Source: a virus
Virus record (IMG/VR): IMGVR_UViG_3300042731_005198
Location: 1 to 35,530 of that record
Length of the DNA stretch: 35,530 bases
Strand: one strand, 5' to 3'
Positions 14,365-24,581 of this stretch are shown here, in pieces (within the stretch, counting starts at the first letter, position 1; each line of letters opens with the position of its first letter). The translations under genes were made by a program, and so were the position numbers. The notes under the pieces were generated by a model. It saw only the letters and a program-made list of their open reading frames with translations. It was not told the DNA's origin and ran no database searches.

Positions 14365-17255
14365 ACATATCATTCATTAATGGTGTTCACCAAGAGATAG
14401 CAGAGGAGGTATTACCTCCTGGACAACTTACCAAGTTGGAGAACATGTATTTTAATAAGACTGGCAAATTGTCCAAGCGTCAAGGTTATAATGTTCTATC
14501 TAACGAAACAACAGACGGTTATACGGAGATTACTGATAGCAACAAAATTATCGTCAACAAAAATGAATTGCTTATGACTACTGACACCACTTTGTATAGT
14601 TACAATGAATCATTACAACGATGGATAGACCAAGGGTCATATGCTCCTATATCCGTAGACATAACCGACGTGCTAGGTGGTACGGTTCAGAAGAGGTATT
14701 ATTCCAATGTTGAATACGTGAGTGGCCATTATATTTATGTCTATTATACCAGCACAGACCTTGGTGTTGCATCAGGATGGTATTATTCAATTCAAGAGGC
14801 GTCTACTGGTAATTTTGTTAAAAAGGATATTGAATTAGAAGACATAACAAACGAACAACCCGTTCGCTTGGTAAAAATAGGTGATAATGTTTGTCTTGTA
14901 TACGCTTCCAATTCTCTTGCTGGATACATTAGAGCACTTGTAATAGATATGGGAAATCCACACCTAAACGGCTTTATTATTAACTTAGCAACCGACGGTG
15001 TTTCTGATGCTGGTGATAGGGATTTTGATGTCTGTGAAATAAGCGATAGTGACGCCTTTCTTGCATATACAATCTCAAGTGGCACAAATGCTCTTATATT
15101 TAACACGGCTGGTGCTACGGCAACCGATTATAATAATGGCACAGAATATGGTTCGATCAGTGTAACCAAAGATGATAGTGATAACTTTTTTATTTTTGGC
15201 TATTCGAGCGGCAATGTAGAGACTGTAATTATATTAGATTCAACGCTTAATTTAGTAGCAACAACAGCAATAGAAACAAAGACTAATTTGCGTAGTATTC
15301 GCGCCGTTCCAGACGGATATGGAAATGTTAAAGTCTTTACCGAATTTCAAACAGTTGGCGGTACGTCGGATAAACAATATGTCAGGTTGTGTGTAGTCGA
15401 CACAGAGGGAACGGTTTTAACTGCTCCACACGACCTATTTTTAAGTGTCGGCCTAGCGTCAAGAGCGTTTATTTATAATCACAGAGCGTATGTTTTCCTT
15501 GTGCATGAGCACCGCACTAATTTAGGAACCATAGGGCCGTTCTTGTTTCAGAATACTCTGTTTCTTGGCGACGAAGACGGTAATATTTTGGTCCGCACTT
15601 TGTCAGAGAAGGCTGGCAAGGTTACTACTTCGGCCGGATATCAATATAGTATATCAAATGTAATTGAGAAAGATACAGGTATCTATGAAGTTGTGCATGT
15701 AAAAAAAGGTGAGGCTATTGGGACACCAATTCTTGGTAAACAACCTGCAGACGGGTTGTGTAAAGTAACTTTAGACTTCACAAAAAATATGCCAAATGCA
15801 GTAGAATTAGGTAATCAATTGTTGATTCCTGGTGGTTATCTATATTCCTATGACGGACATACGATAACAGAAGGCGGCTTTCATTTGTATCCACAACGTG
15901 TTTCGTTATCTGCTACTACCGGTGGCGCCCTTAGTGAAGGAACATACTCATACAAAGTAATATATGAGTGGATAGACGCTAGAGGAAATATCCATCGTAG
16001 TGGGACGTCACCTGCTAAAACCGTAAGCGTTGCCGCACCAAATAACTCCGTTACGGTTACTGTGCCAACCTTAAGAATGACATCAAAAGAAAATGTTCTG
16101 ATACAAATATACAGAACCACAGCAAATGGTAGCGTTTACAATCATGTTGGTTCAGTAGATAACGATAAAACTGTACACAGTACAACTTATACTAGTGATG
16201 GTATGTTAGATTGGGATGATTGCTATCCTTTGTATTCGGATTCAGAAGCCACTAACACAGCATATCCAGATTGCAAAGCGTTAGTAAGTTGGCAAAACAG
16301 ATTGTTTGTGCTAGCCGAAAACAATGTAATTTATTTTTCACAACAAAGTCGTGAACAAGTAGGTGTATCATTCTTTTCTAAGGGATATCTTTTAACCGAT
16401 CCAGACGGTGGCAAAATAACGGATATAGCACCATTTGCTGGTAGGCTAATCATAGCAAAAGAGAAAAAAATATTTCAGGTATATGGCACTGGTCCAACTA
16501 TAAACGGGCTTAATTCACAATATAATGATCCTGAACCGATACCTTCTGATGTTGGTGTAAAGGATGGGTCACGTATAATTGTCTTTGGCAATGGTCTGTT
16601 ATTACCATCACAACAAGGGTTATTCTATACCTCAGGCGGGCCCCCAGAATATATTGGTGGCCCAGTCGAGGATTATAAATCATATGACGTAGTTAATTCA
16701 GTTGTAGATGGTAATGACCAATTAATTTATCTGTTATTGGATGACTATCACACTATCTTGGTTTATGATATTCGGCGGCAACAATGGGCAGAATGGAAAG
16801 ATCATAACGCATACGATATTAGTATATGGAATAACAATCTTGCATATTTGGACGTTGCAGAAAATGCTATTTACTATCAGGATAGCTCTTTCGTTGACTA
16901 TGATACATACATAACAAGCAATGTAGCAACAGGCTGGATCAACCTTGGTGGTTTGATTAGGTTTAGCATATTATACAAAATATACTTGTTAGGAAAATAT
17001 AAATCACCACACACATTGAATGTGAAGATCTATTATCCCGACGGTACAGACGAGACTATTACAGAGGATATAACGTCGGACCCAGGCGAGTATTTGTATA
17101 TTATCAAGCCAGCAAAATATACAACGCGAAGTCTGAAGATAGAAATATGGGATAGCAATCATAGCGGAACTGGCGAAAGTTTCGAGCTATTAGGATTGCG
17201 CCCGATATACGGAATAAAACGGAAGACACACGGAAAACGAATGAGGGGTGTTTAA
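14346..17255 (+). CDS. large tail protein, probable tail nozzle/stabilisation protein
   Basis: This 969-residue protein begins with a pattern typical of podophage tail-stabilisation and tail-tube B-like proteins: FINGVHQEIAEEVLPPGQLT, then NMYFNKTGKLSKRQGYNVL. The rest is beta-rich, with repeated YxYDG and DxxGN motifs and a GTYSYKVIYEWIDARGNIHR segment (about 530-550) that looks like a fibronectin-like or jelly-roll insert. Two DGY triplets are present. It is probably the tail nozzle that closes the tube below the adaptor ring. The start overlaps the fibre gene by 19 bases, with AAAGGA upstream. Confidence 0.75.
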   Translation: MQKQSIDISFINGVHQEIAEEVLPPGQLTKLENMYFNKTGKLSKRQGYNVLSNETTDGYTEITDSNKIIVNKNELLMTTDTTLYSYNESLQRWIDQGSYAPISVDITDVLGGTVQKRYYSNVEYVSGHYIYVYYTSTDLGVASGWYYSIQEASTGNFVKKDIELEDITNEQPVRLVKIGDNVCLVYASNSLAGYIRALVIDMGNPHLNGFIINLATDGVSDAGDRDFDVCEISDSDAFLAYTISSGTNALIFNTAGATATDYNNGTEYGSISVTKDDSDNFFIFGYSSGNVETVIILDSTLNLVATTAIETKTNLRSIRAVPDGYGNVKVFTEFQTVGGTSDKQYVRLCVVDTEGTVLTAPHDLFLSVGLASRAFIYNHRAYVFLVHEHRTNLGTIGPFLFQNTLFLGDEDGNILVRTLSEKAGKVTTSAGYQYSISNVIEKDTGIYEVVHVKKGEAIGTPILGKQPADGLCKVTLDFTKNMPNAVELGNQLLIPGGYLYSYDGHTITEGGFHLYPQRVSLSATTGGALSEGTYSYKVIYEWIDARGNIHRSGTSPAKTVSVAAPNNSVTVTVPTLRMTSKENVLIQIYRTTANGSVYNHVGSVDNDKTVHSTTYTSDGMLDWDDCYPLYSDSEATNTAYPDCKALVSWQNRLFVLAENNVIYFSQQSREQVGVSFFSKGYLLTDPDGGKITDIAPFAGRLIIAKEKKIFQVYGTGPTINGLNSQYNDPEPIPSDVGVKDGSRIIVFGNGLLLPSQQGLFYTSGGPPEYIGGPVEDYKSYDVVNSVVDGNDQLIYLLLDDYHTILVYDIRRQQWAEWKDHNAYDISIWNNNLAYLDVAENAIYYQDSSFVDYDTYITSNVATGWINLGGLIRFSILYKIYLLGKYKSPHTLNVKIYYPDGTDETITEDITSDPGEYLYIIKPAKYTTRSLKIEIWDSNHSGTGESFELLGLRPIYGIKRKTHGKRMRGV

Positions 17256-17256
17256 T

Positions 17257-18450
17257 ATGGCAGGCAGAAAACAAAAAAGAGCCGCCCAAAGAGCTATGGG
17301 AGCAGCGGCAAAAAGGGCTAAGGGATATTTACAAGCTGAGGCACCAGCTAATCTTGGTGTCGATGTATCTAAATTCAAAATGCCAAAAGAGCAGCAAGAG
17401 CGCTTTGACACAATGGCAATGGAAGCACAAGAACGTGAGGCACCGCAAGTAGGACAAACACAAGTGCAACGTACTAGTCAACCTAGTGGTATTGACCAAA
17501 GTGAGAAAGAGTTTCGACAGCAACAACAGCAATTGTATAACACTCTGCAAAGTAAGATAAGTCAGGGGTCGAACGCGCCATCTTTGGAAATGATGCAAGC
17601 ATTTAACAGAGCAGCTAAACAAAACCGTGCTGCTGCCGGTAGTGTTAGCGCACGCAATAGAGACGCCGCTTTGTTACAAGCCGCAGATACTACCGCCAGT
17701 CTTCAGGGTGAGGCCGCAACACAACGTGGATTATTGGAAGAACAACAAAGACAAAACCAAATACAGAATCTTATGAATACATCCAATATACTGCAAGGCG
17801 CAAGAGCACAAGATGTAAGCATAGCAGGGTTACAGGCACAGCAAGACATTGAAGGGGCCAGAATAGCGTCACAAGAAAATATCCAGCAAGCACAGTTAAG
17901 ACAGCAAGCTAATCTTGCTAATTTACAGTCGGCAATACAACAAGGCGCGTCCAATGACCAATTGATGCTTAATTTAATGAATCAAGGCTTTACTCGAGAC
18001 CAGGCTGTTGCTCAAATAAACATAGCAAGTGAACAGTTGAAAGCTCAGAATTATGCCACGTCAATGGGTGCGGCAAGTGGCCTAGCAACACAAAAAAGCA
18101 CAATGCAGCAATTAGCTCCAGCTATAGTTGGCGGAGTAGCTACATTGGGTGGTGCCGCATTAATGGCATCTGACCGCAAATTAAAAAAGAACATAAAACG
18201 CAATGAGAAACCTGCTAAAGAGTTTCTTAACGCTTTGAAGAATTATGACTTTCATTATAAATCACAGCGGTTCGGTGATAAGCATTATGGTGTAATCGCG
18301 CAGGATCTTGAAAAAACACGAGCCGGCCGGCAAATGGTAAGCAATACACCAGCGGGAAAAGTTATTCACGCGAATCCTGGTCCAATCCTAGCGGCTCTTG
18401 CGTCCATACATCGCAGACAAGAAGAATTAGAGCGCAAAATGGAGAAATAA
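17257..18450 (+). CDS. internal/ejection protein with C-terminal S74 chaperone
   Basis: This is a 397-residue, Gln/Ala-rich helical protein. GAGGGG lies 8 bases before the ATG at 17257, so that start is preferred to the in-frame GTG at 17248. The N-terminus is very basic (AGRKQKRAAQRAMGAAAKRAK). A long Gln-rich coiled coil spans ~60-280, and a short hydrophobic stretch (IVGGVATLGGAALMAS) precedes the last domain. That domain (~304-397) begins S-D-R-K-L-K-K-N-I, a textbook S74 motif, and continues with YDFHYK and HYGVIAQDLE. The coiled-coil and hydrophobic layout suits an ejected internal virion protein; an S74 domain on such a protein is uncommon. Confidence 0.75.
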   Translation: MAGRKQKRAAQRAMGAAAKRAKGYLQAEAPANLGVDVSKFKMPKEQQERFDTMAMEAQEREAPQVGQTQVQRTSQPSGIDQSEKEFRQQQQQLYNTLQSKISQGSNAPSLEMMQAFNRAAKQNRAAAGSVSARNRDAALLQAADTTASLQGEAATQRGLLEEQQRQNQIQNLMNTSNILQGARAQDVSIAGLQAQQDIEGARIASQENIQQAQLRQQANLANLQSAIQQGASNDQLMLNLMNQGFTRDQAVAQINIASEQLKAQNYATSMGAASGLATQKSTMQQLAPAIVGGVATLGGAALMASDRKLKKNIKRNEKPAKEFLNALKNYDFHYKSQRFGDKHYGVIAQDLEKTRAGRQMVSNTPAGKVIHANPGPILAALASIHRRQEELERKMEK

Positions 18451-18454
18451 AAAC

Positions 18455-20281
18455 ATGGCTACTTATCCATATGATGTAAAACTTCCAAAAGATTACGCAT
18501 CTTATTTAGACATAGAGGCCGCCCCGTTCATAAGGGAAAACCCAGCTATTAATCTTGGTGTTGCTAATGTACAAGAGCAAAAGGAATATGACCGCCTTAA
18601 GAAGATCATAGAGGAAAACAAACAACTAACAACACAAGAAAAAACAAGATTATTACAAGAACAGGTTAAGCAATCGCACAAAGAATTTAGCAAGCGTTAT
18701 GACGAAGGAATAGCAAAAATACGTGCACAAAGGGAGCAAGCAGCACAATTAGAATCTGAGGAAAAAGAGAAAAAAAATGTAGCAAGTGCATTAGACGCAG
18801 CTAGGAAAGCGATTGATAATGTAGCTGGATTAAATCTTGACGATACGCAAAAAGACATACTCCAAAAGGAAAGAATTATAAACGTGGCTAACAAATATAA
18901 TATGAAGCCGAGCGAATTGTTAGCCCAACTAAACAAACCAGCGGAGCCAGTATCAGTTGGGCAACAGCAACAGCAGCAACCAATAATATCAGGCGAGCCT
19001 ATACCACAACGGCTACTACAAAAATCAGCTTTGGCTTCATTACCATCAACTATTGGTAAGTTTCAAGGGCAACTGTGGCGATTAAAAAAACAGCACGAGA
19101 CTGAATTAGCAGGCATAGAACAAAAGCAAAATGAAGCGTTAGCCAAGCAATCGTTGATATTAGATGAAGCACAATTACGTGGCGAATCAATCGCAAAAGA
19201 ACGTGATGCTATTTATGAATCAGAGAAAGCACGTAGGCAACAGGAATTAGAAGACCAACAAAACGCAGAGAAAGAAAGGCAAGACATGTTGGCCAAACAG
19301 ACTGCAAAATTACAAACACTACAAGATAACCTTGGTGACGCAAAAGTAGACCCGGATAGGTTTTGGGATAATAAGAGTACATTTGACCAAGTTAGACTTG
19401 TTCTTGGTGCTGCCTTAATGGAGGCTGGTGCTGCTTTCGGTGGCCCTGGCGGCGGCTTAAAAATTCTTAATGCTATGATCAATAGAGATATCGAAGCACA
19501 AAAAGCAGCTATTCAGAATAAGAGAGCTGGTGTAACAGCACAACAGAATCTTATCTCAATGACACGTGCTCAATTCTCAGACGATCGTGCGCAAGACGCT
19601 GCAGCAAGAGCACTCGCATATAACATTGTAGAAACGGAGTTAGATAAATTAGGAGCAAAGGCACAAAACGAACAAGTAAAACGAAATTATGCCACAGCAA
19701 AACAGGAGTTACAAAATAAGCGTATTGAACAAGAACAACAGGCATTGCAATACCAAGATGCTTGGAATAGACAAAACATACTTGATAGAGCCGCAATGGC
19801 CGAAACCAGAGCAAGTGTAGAGTCTAAAATGCGTGGCCAGGGTGAAGTTGCAATACCAGGAATGGCCGCAACTGGTGAAAAACAAATTAACAAAGAAGAC
19901 ATTAAGGAAATTTCAAAAACAAGGCCAGAAATAGTTAAAGCACTTACAATGCTTGACCGTATGGAAGCACATATAAAGAAATATGGGACTGAGATATTAC
20001 CAACAGACGCCGCTAGACAAGGTAAAATGATGGGCAATGATTTTCAAATGTTACTTAAAGGGGAATCATTCTATAAACTAGGCATTCTATCTGAAAGTGA
20101 CAAAGAGCTATTAGATAGTGTGTTTCCATCAGATATCAATCAATTTAGACAAGGTGTCGTACAGGGTGCTATTAATGAATGGCGCAACAAGATAATCACT
20201 GGCTGGCGCACAACAGCAAGACAACGTGGCTTTGCTGATAAAGAAATAGGCGCAACACAAAGTGTAGGATTTCAACAATAA
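18455..20281 (+). CDS. internal virion (core/ejection) protein, coiled coil
   Basis: This is a 608-residue protein dominated by charged coiled coils (~45-130 and ~200-290, rich in KQHETELAG-type heptads). In the middle is a conserved-looking small-residue segment, GAALMEAGAAFGGPGGGLKI (~330-350), followed by NRDIEAQKAAI. Segments of this kind occur in podophage internal core proteins, which are ejected into the host envelope with the DNA. GGAGA precedes the ATG. Its stop shares one base with the next ATG (TAATG). Confidence 0.7.
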   Translation: MATYPYDVKLPKDYASYLDIEAAPFIRENPAINLGVANVQEQKEYDRLKKIIEENKQLTTQEKTRLLQEQVKQSHKEFSKRYDEGIAKIRAQREQAAQLESEEKEKKNVASALDAARKAIDNVAGLNLDDTQKDILQKERIINVANKYNMKPSELLAQLNKPAEPVSVGQQQQQQPIISGEPIPQRLLQKSALASLPSTIGKFQGQLWRLKKQHETELAGIEQKQNEALAKQSLILDEAQLRGESIAKERDAIYESEKARRQQELEDQQNAEKERQDMLAKQTAKLQTLQDNLGDAKVDPDRFWDNKSTFDQVRLVLGAALMEAGAAFGGPGGGLKILNAMINRDIEAQKAAIQNKRAGVTAQQNLISMTRAQFSDDRAQDAAARALAYNIVETELDKLGAKAQNEQVKRNYATAKQELQNKRIEQEQQALQYQDAWNRQNILDRAAMAETRASVESKMRGQGEVAIPGMAATGEKQINKEDIKEISKTRPEIVKALTMLDRMEAHIKKYGTEILPTDAARQGKMMGNDFQMLLKGESFYKLGILSESDKELLDSVFPSDINQFRQGVVQGAINEWRNKIITGWRTTARQRGFADKEIGATQSVGFQQ

Positions 20282-22740
20282 TGGATTTTAATGATCGGAT
20301 AAATGACCCCGGTTTTGTTGCCGTGGTTTCTCCAAGTGGTCAGGTCGGCACTATTCCAAAAAATAATCTTGACCTGGCACAGAAACAAGGATTCAGGGCG
20401 GCAACACAAGATGAAGTAAAAAAACGATTAGAAGGTGAAAAATATTCTGGCTTCGGGGCTGGTACTAAAGCTTTTGGTGCGGGATTATTGTCCGGGCTAA
20501 CCTTTGGTGCATCAAACAAAATTCTCTATCGTGGTACTGGCGTTAAAAAAGAAACGCTCCAGAAACTACGTGCGTACCAACCTGGAGCAACTACAGCTGG
20601 TGAAATAGTCGGTGCCATTGCTCCTATGTTTATTCCAGGTGGCCAGGCAGGCGTAGCTAGTCGTGCTGGGACAGTTGCAAAAGTAGCAAAAGGCGTGGGC
20701 ACTGCGCCAAGATTAGTTTCCAGATTAGGCGCCACTACTGAAAAAACGCTCGCTGGCCTTTTATTAAGGGAAGGAACACAAGCGGGTCGCATTGCTAAAG
20801 GTGCGGTGTCCATTGGTTCTAAAATGGCTGGAGCCGGCGTCGAAGGCGGAATCTATGGTTTAGGTCAAGCCATCACTGAAAGGGACCTTGGAGATGAAGA
20901 ATACAACGCTGAAAAAATGTTGTCTACTGTAGCAAAGGGAGCTTTGTTTGGTGCCGCCGGCGCAGGGGTATTATCTGCTACCGGAAAGATAGCAAAGACT
21001 GTAGGCACTCCTGTATTAAAACAATTAAAAGGCTCCACTCCGATGCAAAAAATAACCGGTTGGCTAAAGGATTTTTCAGAAAAACGAGCAGTTAAAGCAT
21101 TAGGTAGAGACACTGGAGCATATAAACGATTAACTCGAAAAGGTAATCGTCCCGAAAGAATCAATGAATTGGGAGAATGGCTATTGAATTATAAAGTAGC
21201 CACCGAAAAAGGCGAACAATCGATCATTACCAAATTAGATGATTTGGAAAGTATCAGTAGCAAACTTGATACCGCCCAGGATGTTGCTGGTAGTAGTATA
21301 GGCGACGCATTAAAAGACCTAGACGAATTGCCAGATATTTCTCAAATAGGTGATAAGGCAGGAAATATCTATATGACTTCGGAAGGTAAACTAACTGCAT
21401 TTAATCCTATTGATATAGCGAATAGAATAGAAAATGAAGTGATTATACCAAGAGCAAAAGTATTAGGTACAGCAAAAAACTCCTTGGTAAAAGAAGCGGA
21501 AACTATTGCAGCACAATTACGAGCGCGCGAACAAGCTGGTATAACTTTGTTAGATACCAACAACATGCGTATTGATTTAGACAAGCAAATAAATTGGGAC
21601 CGTATTTCTACACGCGATGGTAGTCTTACGGGTAAAGGCGAAGTCTTGCAGGAAATACGTAGCATATTAAGTGATGAAATAGATCGCAAAGCTAAAGTTA
21701 TATCGGAAATAAAAGATGCTGGACAGACCTATAATAATTGGTTGAAAGCCAAGAAAGATTACAGCAATACTATGTCTGCACAAGAATTTGTGAAATCTGA
21801 ATTACAGCGCAGAGAGCGTAACAGATTCATTTCGCCTTCTGATTATGGTTCTGGCCTTGGTCTCGGGATTGCTTCAGCCGTTACCAGTGGCTCTATTCCT
21901 ACTGGCCTATTGTGGGGCGGTTTTAGTGCCGCTACTAATAAGATGATGAGAGAACGGGGGCCACAGTTTCTTGCCGGTATCTCGGATGATATAGTCAAGG
22001 GTTTAAGTAGCATTCAAAAGAGCACCTCAGTGATAGACAAAAGAATAGACAAGGCTGTAAAGACTTTTTTTGACACCGAAACTGTGCGGGTTGCGGCACC
22101 ATTATCTACAAAAATATTGTTTGATAGTAAATGGGGTCGACCAGCCAAAAAGGAAAATCTAATCGATTCTTATAAACGCAATTCAAAGGAAATAACACGA
22201 TTAGTAGAGAACATAAATGCTACGTCAGACGGATTGATAAATACAACGAAGCGCATGTCTAACATAGCACCCAAGATAACAGAGAATATGAATACTAAAG
22301 CGATTAATCTATTACAGTTATTATACGACAAGATGCCAAAGAAACTAAACAGGCCAGGTTATTCTGGTAGGCCGTCTGATGCGGAGATAATTAAATGGAG
22401 TAAATACCTCGATGCGATAGACGATCCGCTTTCGGTTATAGAAGGCTTAAGTCATGGACGGATATCTCGCGAAGGGGTTGAGGTTTTAAGAGTAGGTTAT
22501 CCAAAGTTATATGAAGAAGTAAAACTAAAAATGCTTAATAGTATGGCCGATAGAGAAGTCCCGTATAATAAGCGAGTTTTATTAAGTATTTTATTTAATA
22601 CGCCGTTTGAGCACTTTATGGAACCAAACGTATTGGCAACCATACAAGGTAGTTTTGAACCAACACAAGAAACGCAAGCACAAACGGGAAACATAAGAAA
22701 GTCAGAGCCTATGTTATATAAGCAACTGGCAATGACATAA
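20281..22740 (+). CDS. large internal/DNA-ejection protein
   Basis: This is an 819-residue protein. The N-terminus (FVAVVSPSGQVGTIPKNNLD, then AQKQGFRAATQDEVKKR) is a small strand-helix module often found at the start of phage and bacterial membrane-active proteins. Residues ~60-240 are Gly/Ala-rich with several hydrophobic helices (GAGLLSGLTFGASNK, GEIVGAIAPMFIPGG, GALFGAAGAGVLSA), suited to membrane insertion. The remainder is helical. It is the last of three consecutive internal-type proteins, which together resemble a podophage ejection complex. No lytic transglycosylase motif was recognised. Start overlaps the previous stop as TAATG. Confidence 0.7.
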   Translation: MDFNDRINDPGFVAVVSPSGQVGTIPKNNLDLAQKQGFRAATQDEVKKRLEGEKYSGFGAGTKAFGAGLLSGLTFGASNKILYRGTGVKKETLQKLRAYQPGATTAGEIVGAIAPMFIPGGQAGVASRAGTVAKVAKGVGTAPRLVSRLGATTEKTLAGLLLREGTQAGRIAKGAVSIGSKMAGAGVEGGIYGLGQAITERDLGDEEYNAEKMLSTVAKGALFGAAGAGVLSATGKIAKTVGTPVLKQLKGSTPMQKITGWLKDFSEKRAVKALGRDTGAYKRLTRKGNRPERINELGEWLLNYKVATEKGEQSIITKLDDLESISSKLDTAQDVAGSSIGDALKDLDELPDISQIGDKAGNIYMTSEGKLTAFNPIDIANRIENEVIIPRAKVLGTAKNSLVKEAETIAAQLRAREQAGITLLDTNNMRIDLDKQINWDRISTRDGSLTGKGEVLQEIRSILSDEIDRKAKVISEIKDAGQTYNNWLKAKKDYSNTMSAQEFVKSELQRRERNRFISPSDYGSGLGLGIASAVTSGSIPTGLLWGGFSAATNKMMRERGPQFLAGISDDIVKGLSSIQKSTSVIDKRIDKAVKTFFDTETVRVAAPLSTKILFDSKWGRPAKKENLIDSYKRNSKEITRLVENINATSDGLINTTKRMSNIAPKITENMNTKAINLLQLLYDKMPKKLNRPGYSGRPSDAEIIKWSKYLDAIDDPLSVIEGLSHGRISREGVEVLRVGYPKLYEEVKLKMLNSMADREVPYNKRVLLSILFNTPFEHFMEPNVLATIQGSFEPTQETQAQTGNIRKSEPMLYKQLAMT

Positions 22741-22762
22741 AATCGATAAGGAGGTTATTATA

Positions 22763-23215
22763 ATGTCTTATGGTTTTTTTGCACCGCTAAAATGGTCAGC
22801 GGAAACAGAATGGAGGTCTGGGGAAACGGAATTTTCTGTTGATACCGATGGGTATTTGGGAGACGATATTGTGTCAAATCCGATTGATTTCGGCACACAC
22901 ACGTCAGGTTCTATTTCTTTACACTGGTGGGCAGACACAAACGGTAGTGATGACCTAGCAGGATATTTCTATTTACAGGTAGCAACAGACGGTTATTATG
23001 GCAGTTTAGGGCCACATAAAAGCCTTACTGGTACAATGCCCGATGAATTTTGGGTTGATTTAGATGATAGCACCGAATTAGTTTCAACAACGCAGGGGTC
23101 AAGAGACACAATTTTATACAACCTGCAGGAAATTGGATATAGGCTGTGTCGTGTTGTATGGGTTAATACCGCTGGATATGGTCGCTTGTCGGGCCATGCC
23201 ATGGGCAAACGATAA
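22763..23215 (+). CDS. hypothetical virion protein, beta-rich, 150 aa
   Basis: This gene has a very strong ribosome site (AAGGAGGTTATTATA then ATG) and so is probably well expressed. The product is acidic and aromatic, with two DGY triplets (DTDGYLGDD, ATDGYYGSL) and alternating strand patterns (SGSISLHWWADTNGSDDLAGYFYLQV). It stands between the ejection proteins and a fibre gene. A fibre-associated cap, adaptor or head-surface protein is possible. No family is recognised and it does not look like a lysin. Confidence 0.7.
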   Translation: MSYGFFAPLKWSAETEWRSGETEFSVDTDGYLGDDIVSNPIDFGTHTSGSISLHWWADTNGSDDLAGYFYLQVATDGYYGSLGPHKSLTGTMPDEFWVDLDDSTELVSTTQGSRDTILYNLQEIGYRLCRVVWVNTAGYGRLSGHAMGKR

Positions 23216-23226
23216 GGAGGCCAACA

Positions 23227-24567
23227 ATGGGAACATATATTAAATTACCTATACCGGAATATTCCTATGATGTCACTGAGTCTGAACATTATGACCAATT
23301 ATCGGATACCCTGCAAACAATTATAAAAGACCTAGACGGTTATCTCACTTCCGACTCAAACACTAATGCTGATGGTTATGTTGCTTTTTTTACCAATTCA
23401 ACTAATTTAGAAGGCGACAACGATCTTTATTGGAACCGTGAAACAAACAGATTAGAAGTGAAAGGGCAAGGTATTTACAACCCAGACGGTCCTGTAGTAT
23501 TAGGAACTAATGCTACCACAAGTCATTCTCTTGGAACTGGTGACGTTCTGGTTGGTGGAAGCCTGGAAGTCGATGGACCTTTTCTATATGTCGATGGAAG
23601 ACTGGTTGTTACAGACTATGGCGGGGTCAGTCTGATAGCTTCTAATCTTTTTATTCACGGTTCATCATATATTTCCCCTAGTAACCAATATGTTTTCGGT
23701 CTACATTCAGACCAAGATCGAACCATGGTAATCACTGACCAAGCAAACTACGGTAAGAACCACGGTATTACTTTAGCTGACCAAGCAACTATAAAATTAT
23801 TTGCAAACAGAGACCCAACCGAAGATTCGACACGATGGCTTGGGTTATGGCATGAAGAACAACGTGGAGTAATATCTACCGGCTATGGAGAATTAGATTT
23901 TCGTCCCGGAGAAAATACTCAGCTGAAAGTTGCTGATGGTTACGCTTCGTTTAAAGGAGATGTATACGTAGAATCTGGACAAAAACTTTATTTAGATGGT
24001 GGCGACGATACTTACATTCAAGAAGTTAGTCCCAATACACTTAAATTAAGCGGCGGTGGTAGTAATTTTTATATTTCTAATTCTACAATAACATCTTATT
24101 TAGATTACGATTCATTTAATAAACGTATTCATGATAGTAGCGGAGCCTTAAATCTTGGTGCATCAGCAACACCTTCTGTTATTAGTGATTCAGCTGGCAA
24201 TGTGGTCTGTGGTGCAGAGTTAGAAGTAGATGGCTATGCCCAGTTTGTTGCACCTATCGCTACTCCTGCTACGTCCAAAACTCTTGGACCAGGGGACTCG
24301 TCTTTCGCTGCAGAATCTAGTGTAATGCTAATTACTGGCGACGGCTCTGGCAACACGATCTCTGCTATCTACGGTGGGCATAGCGGTATGTGGCTAACGC
24401 TAATCTTCCAAGACAGCAACGTTACTTTAAATGATACTGCTTATGGTTCGCTCGGAGCCAACCAAATGGCATTAAACAACCCATTGTCCTCTGCGTCTGG
24501 CACTGTATTACAACTAGTGCATGACGGTACCGGGTGGGTTGAAAAAAGCAGAAGTGCAAACGGATAA
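23227..24567 (+). CDS. tail fibre protein (second)
   Basis: This is a 446-residue protein. The N-terminal ~45 residues (YIKLPIPEYSYDVTESEHYD) look like a virion-anchoring segment. The rest is a repetitive fibre shaft with LEVDG, LYVDGRLVV, VVLGTNAT and LNLGASAT repeats and four DGY triplets. The final ~100 residues are Gly/Ser-rich and end in a Trp-containing strand (LQLVHDGTGWVEKSR) common in fibre tips. A perfect AAGGAGG precedes the ATG. It probably binds the host receptor or carries the receptor-binding tip. No S74 domain is present here. Confidence 0.75.
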   Translation: MGTYIKLPIPEYSYDVTESEHYDQLSDTLQTIIKDLDGYLTSDSNTNADGYVAFFTNSTNLEGDNDLYWNRETNRLEVKGQGIYNPDGPVVLGTNATTSHSLGTGDVLVGGSLEVDGPFLYVDGRLVVTDYGGVSLIASNLFIHGSSYISPSNQYVFGLHSDQDRTMVITDQANYGKNHGITLADQATIKLFANRDPTEDSTRWLGLWHEEQRGVISTGYGELDFRPGENTQLKVADGYASFKGDVYVESGQKLYLDGGDDTYIQEVSPNTLKLSGGGSNFYISNSTITSYLDYDSFNKRIHDSSGALNLGASATPSVISDSAGNVVCGAELEVDGYAQFVAPIATPATSKTLGPGDSSFAAESSVMLITGDGSGNTISAIYGGHSGMWLTLIFQDSNVTLNDTAYGSLGANQMALNNPLSSASGTVLQLVHDGTGWVEKSRSANG

Positions 24568-24581
24568 GCTGGAGCAAATAG

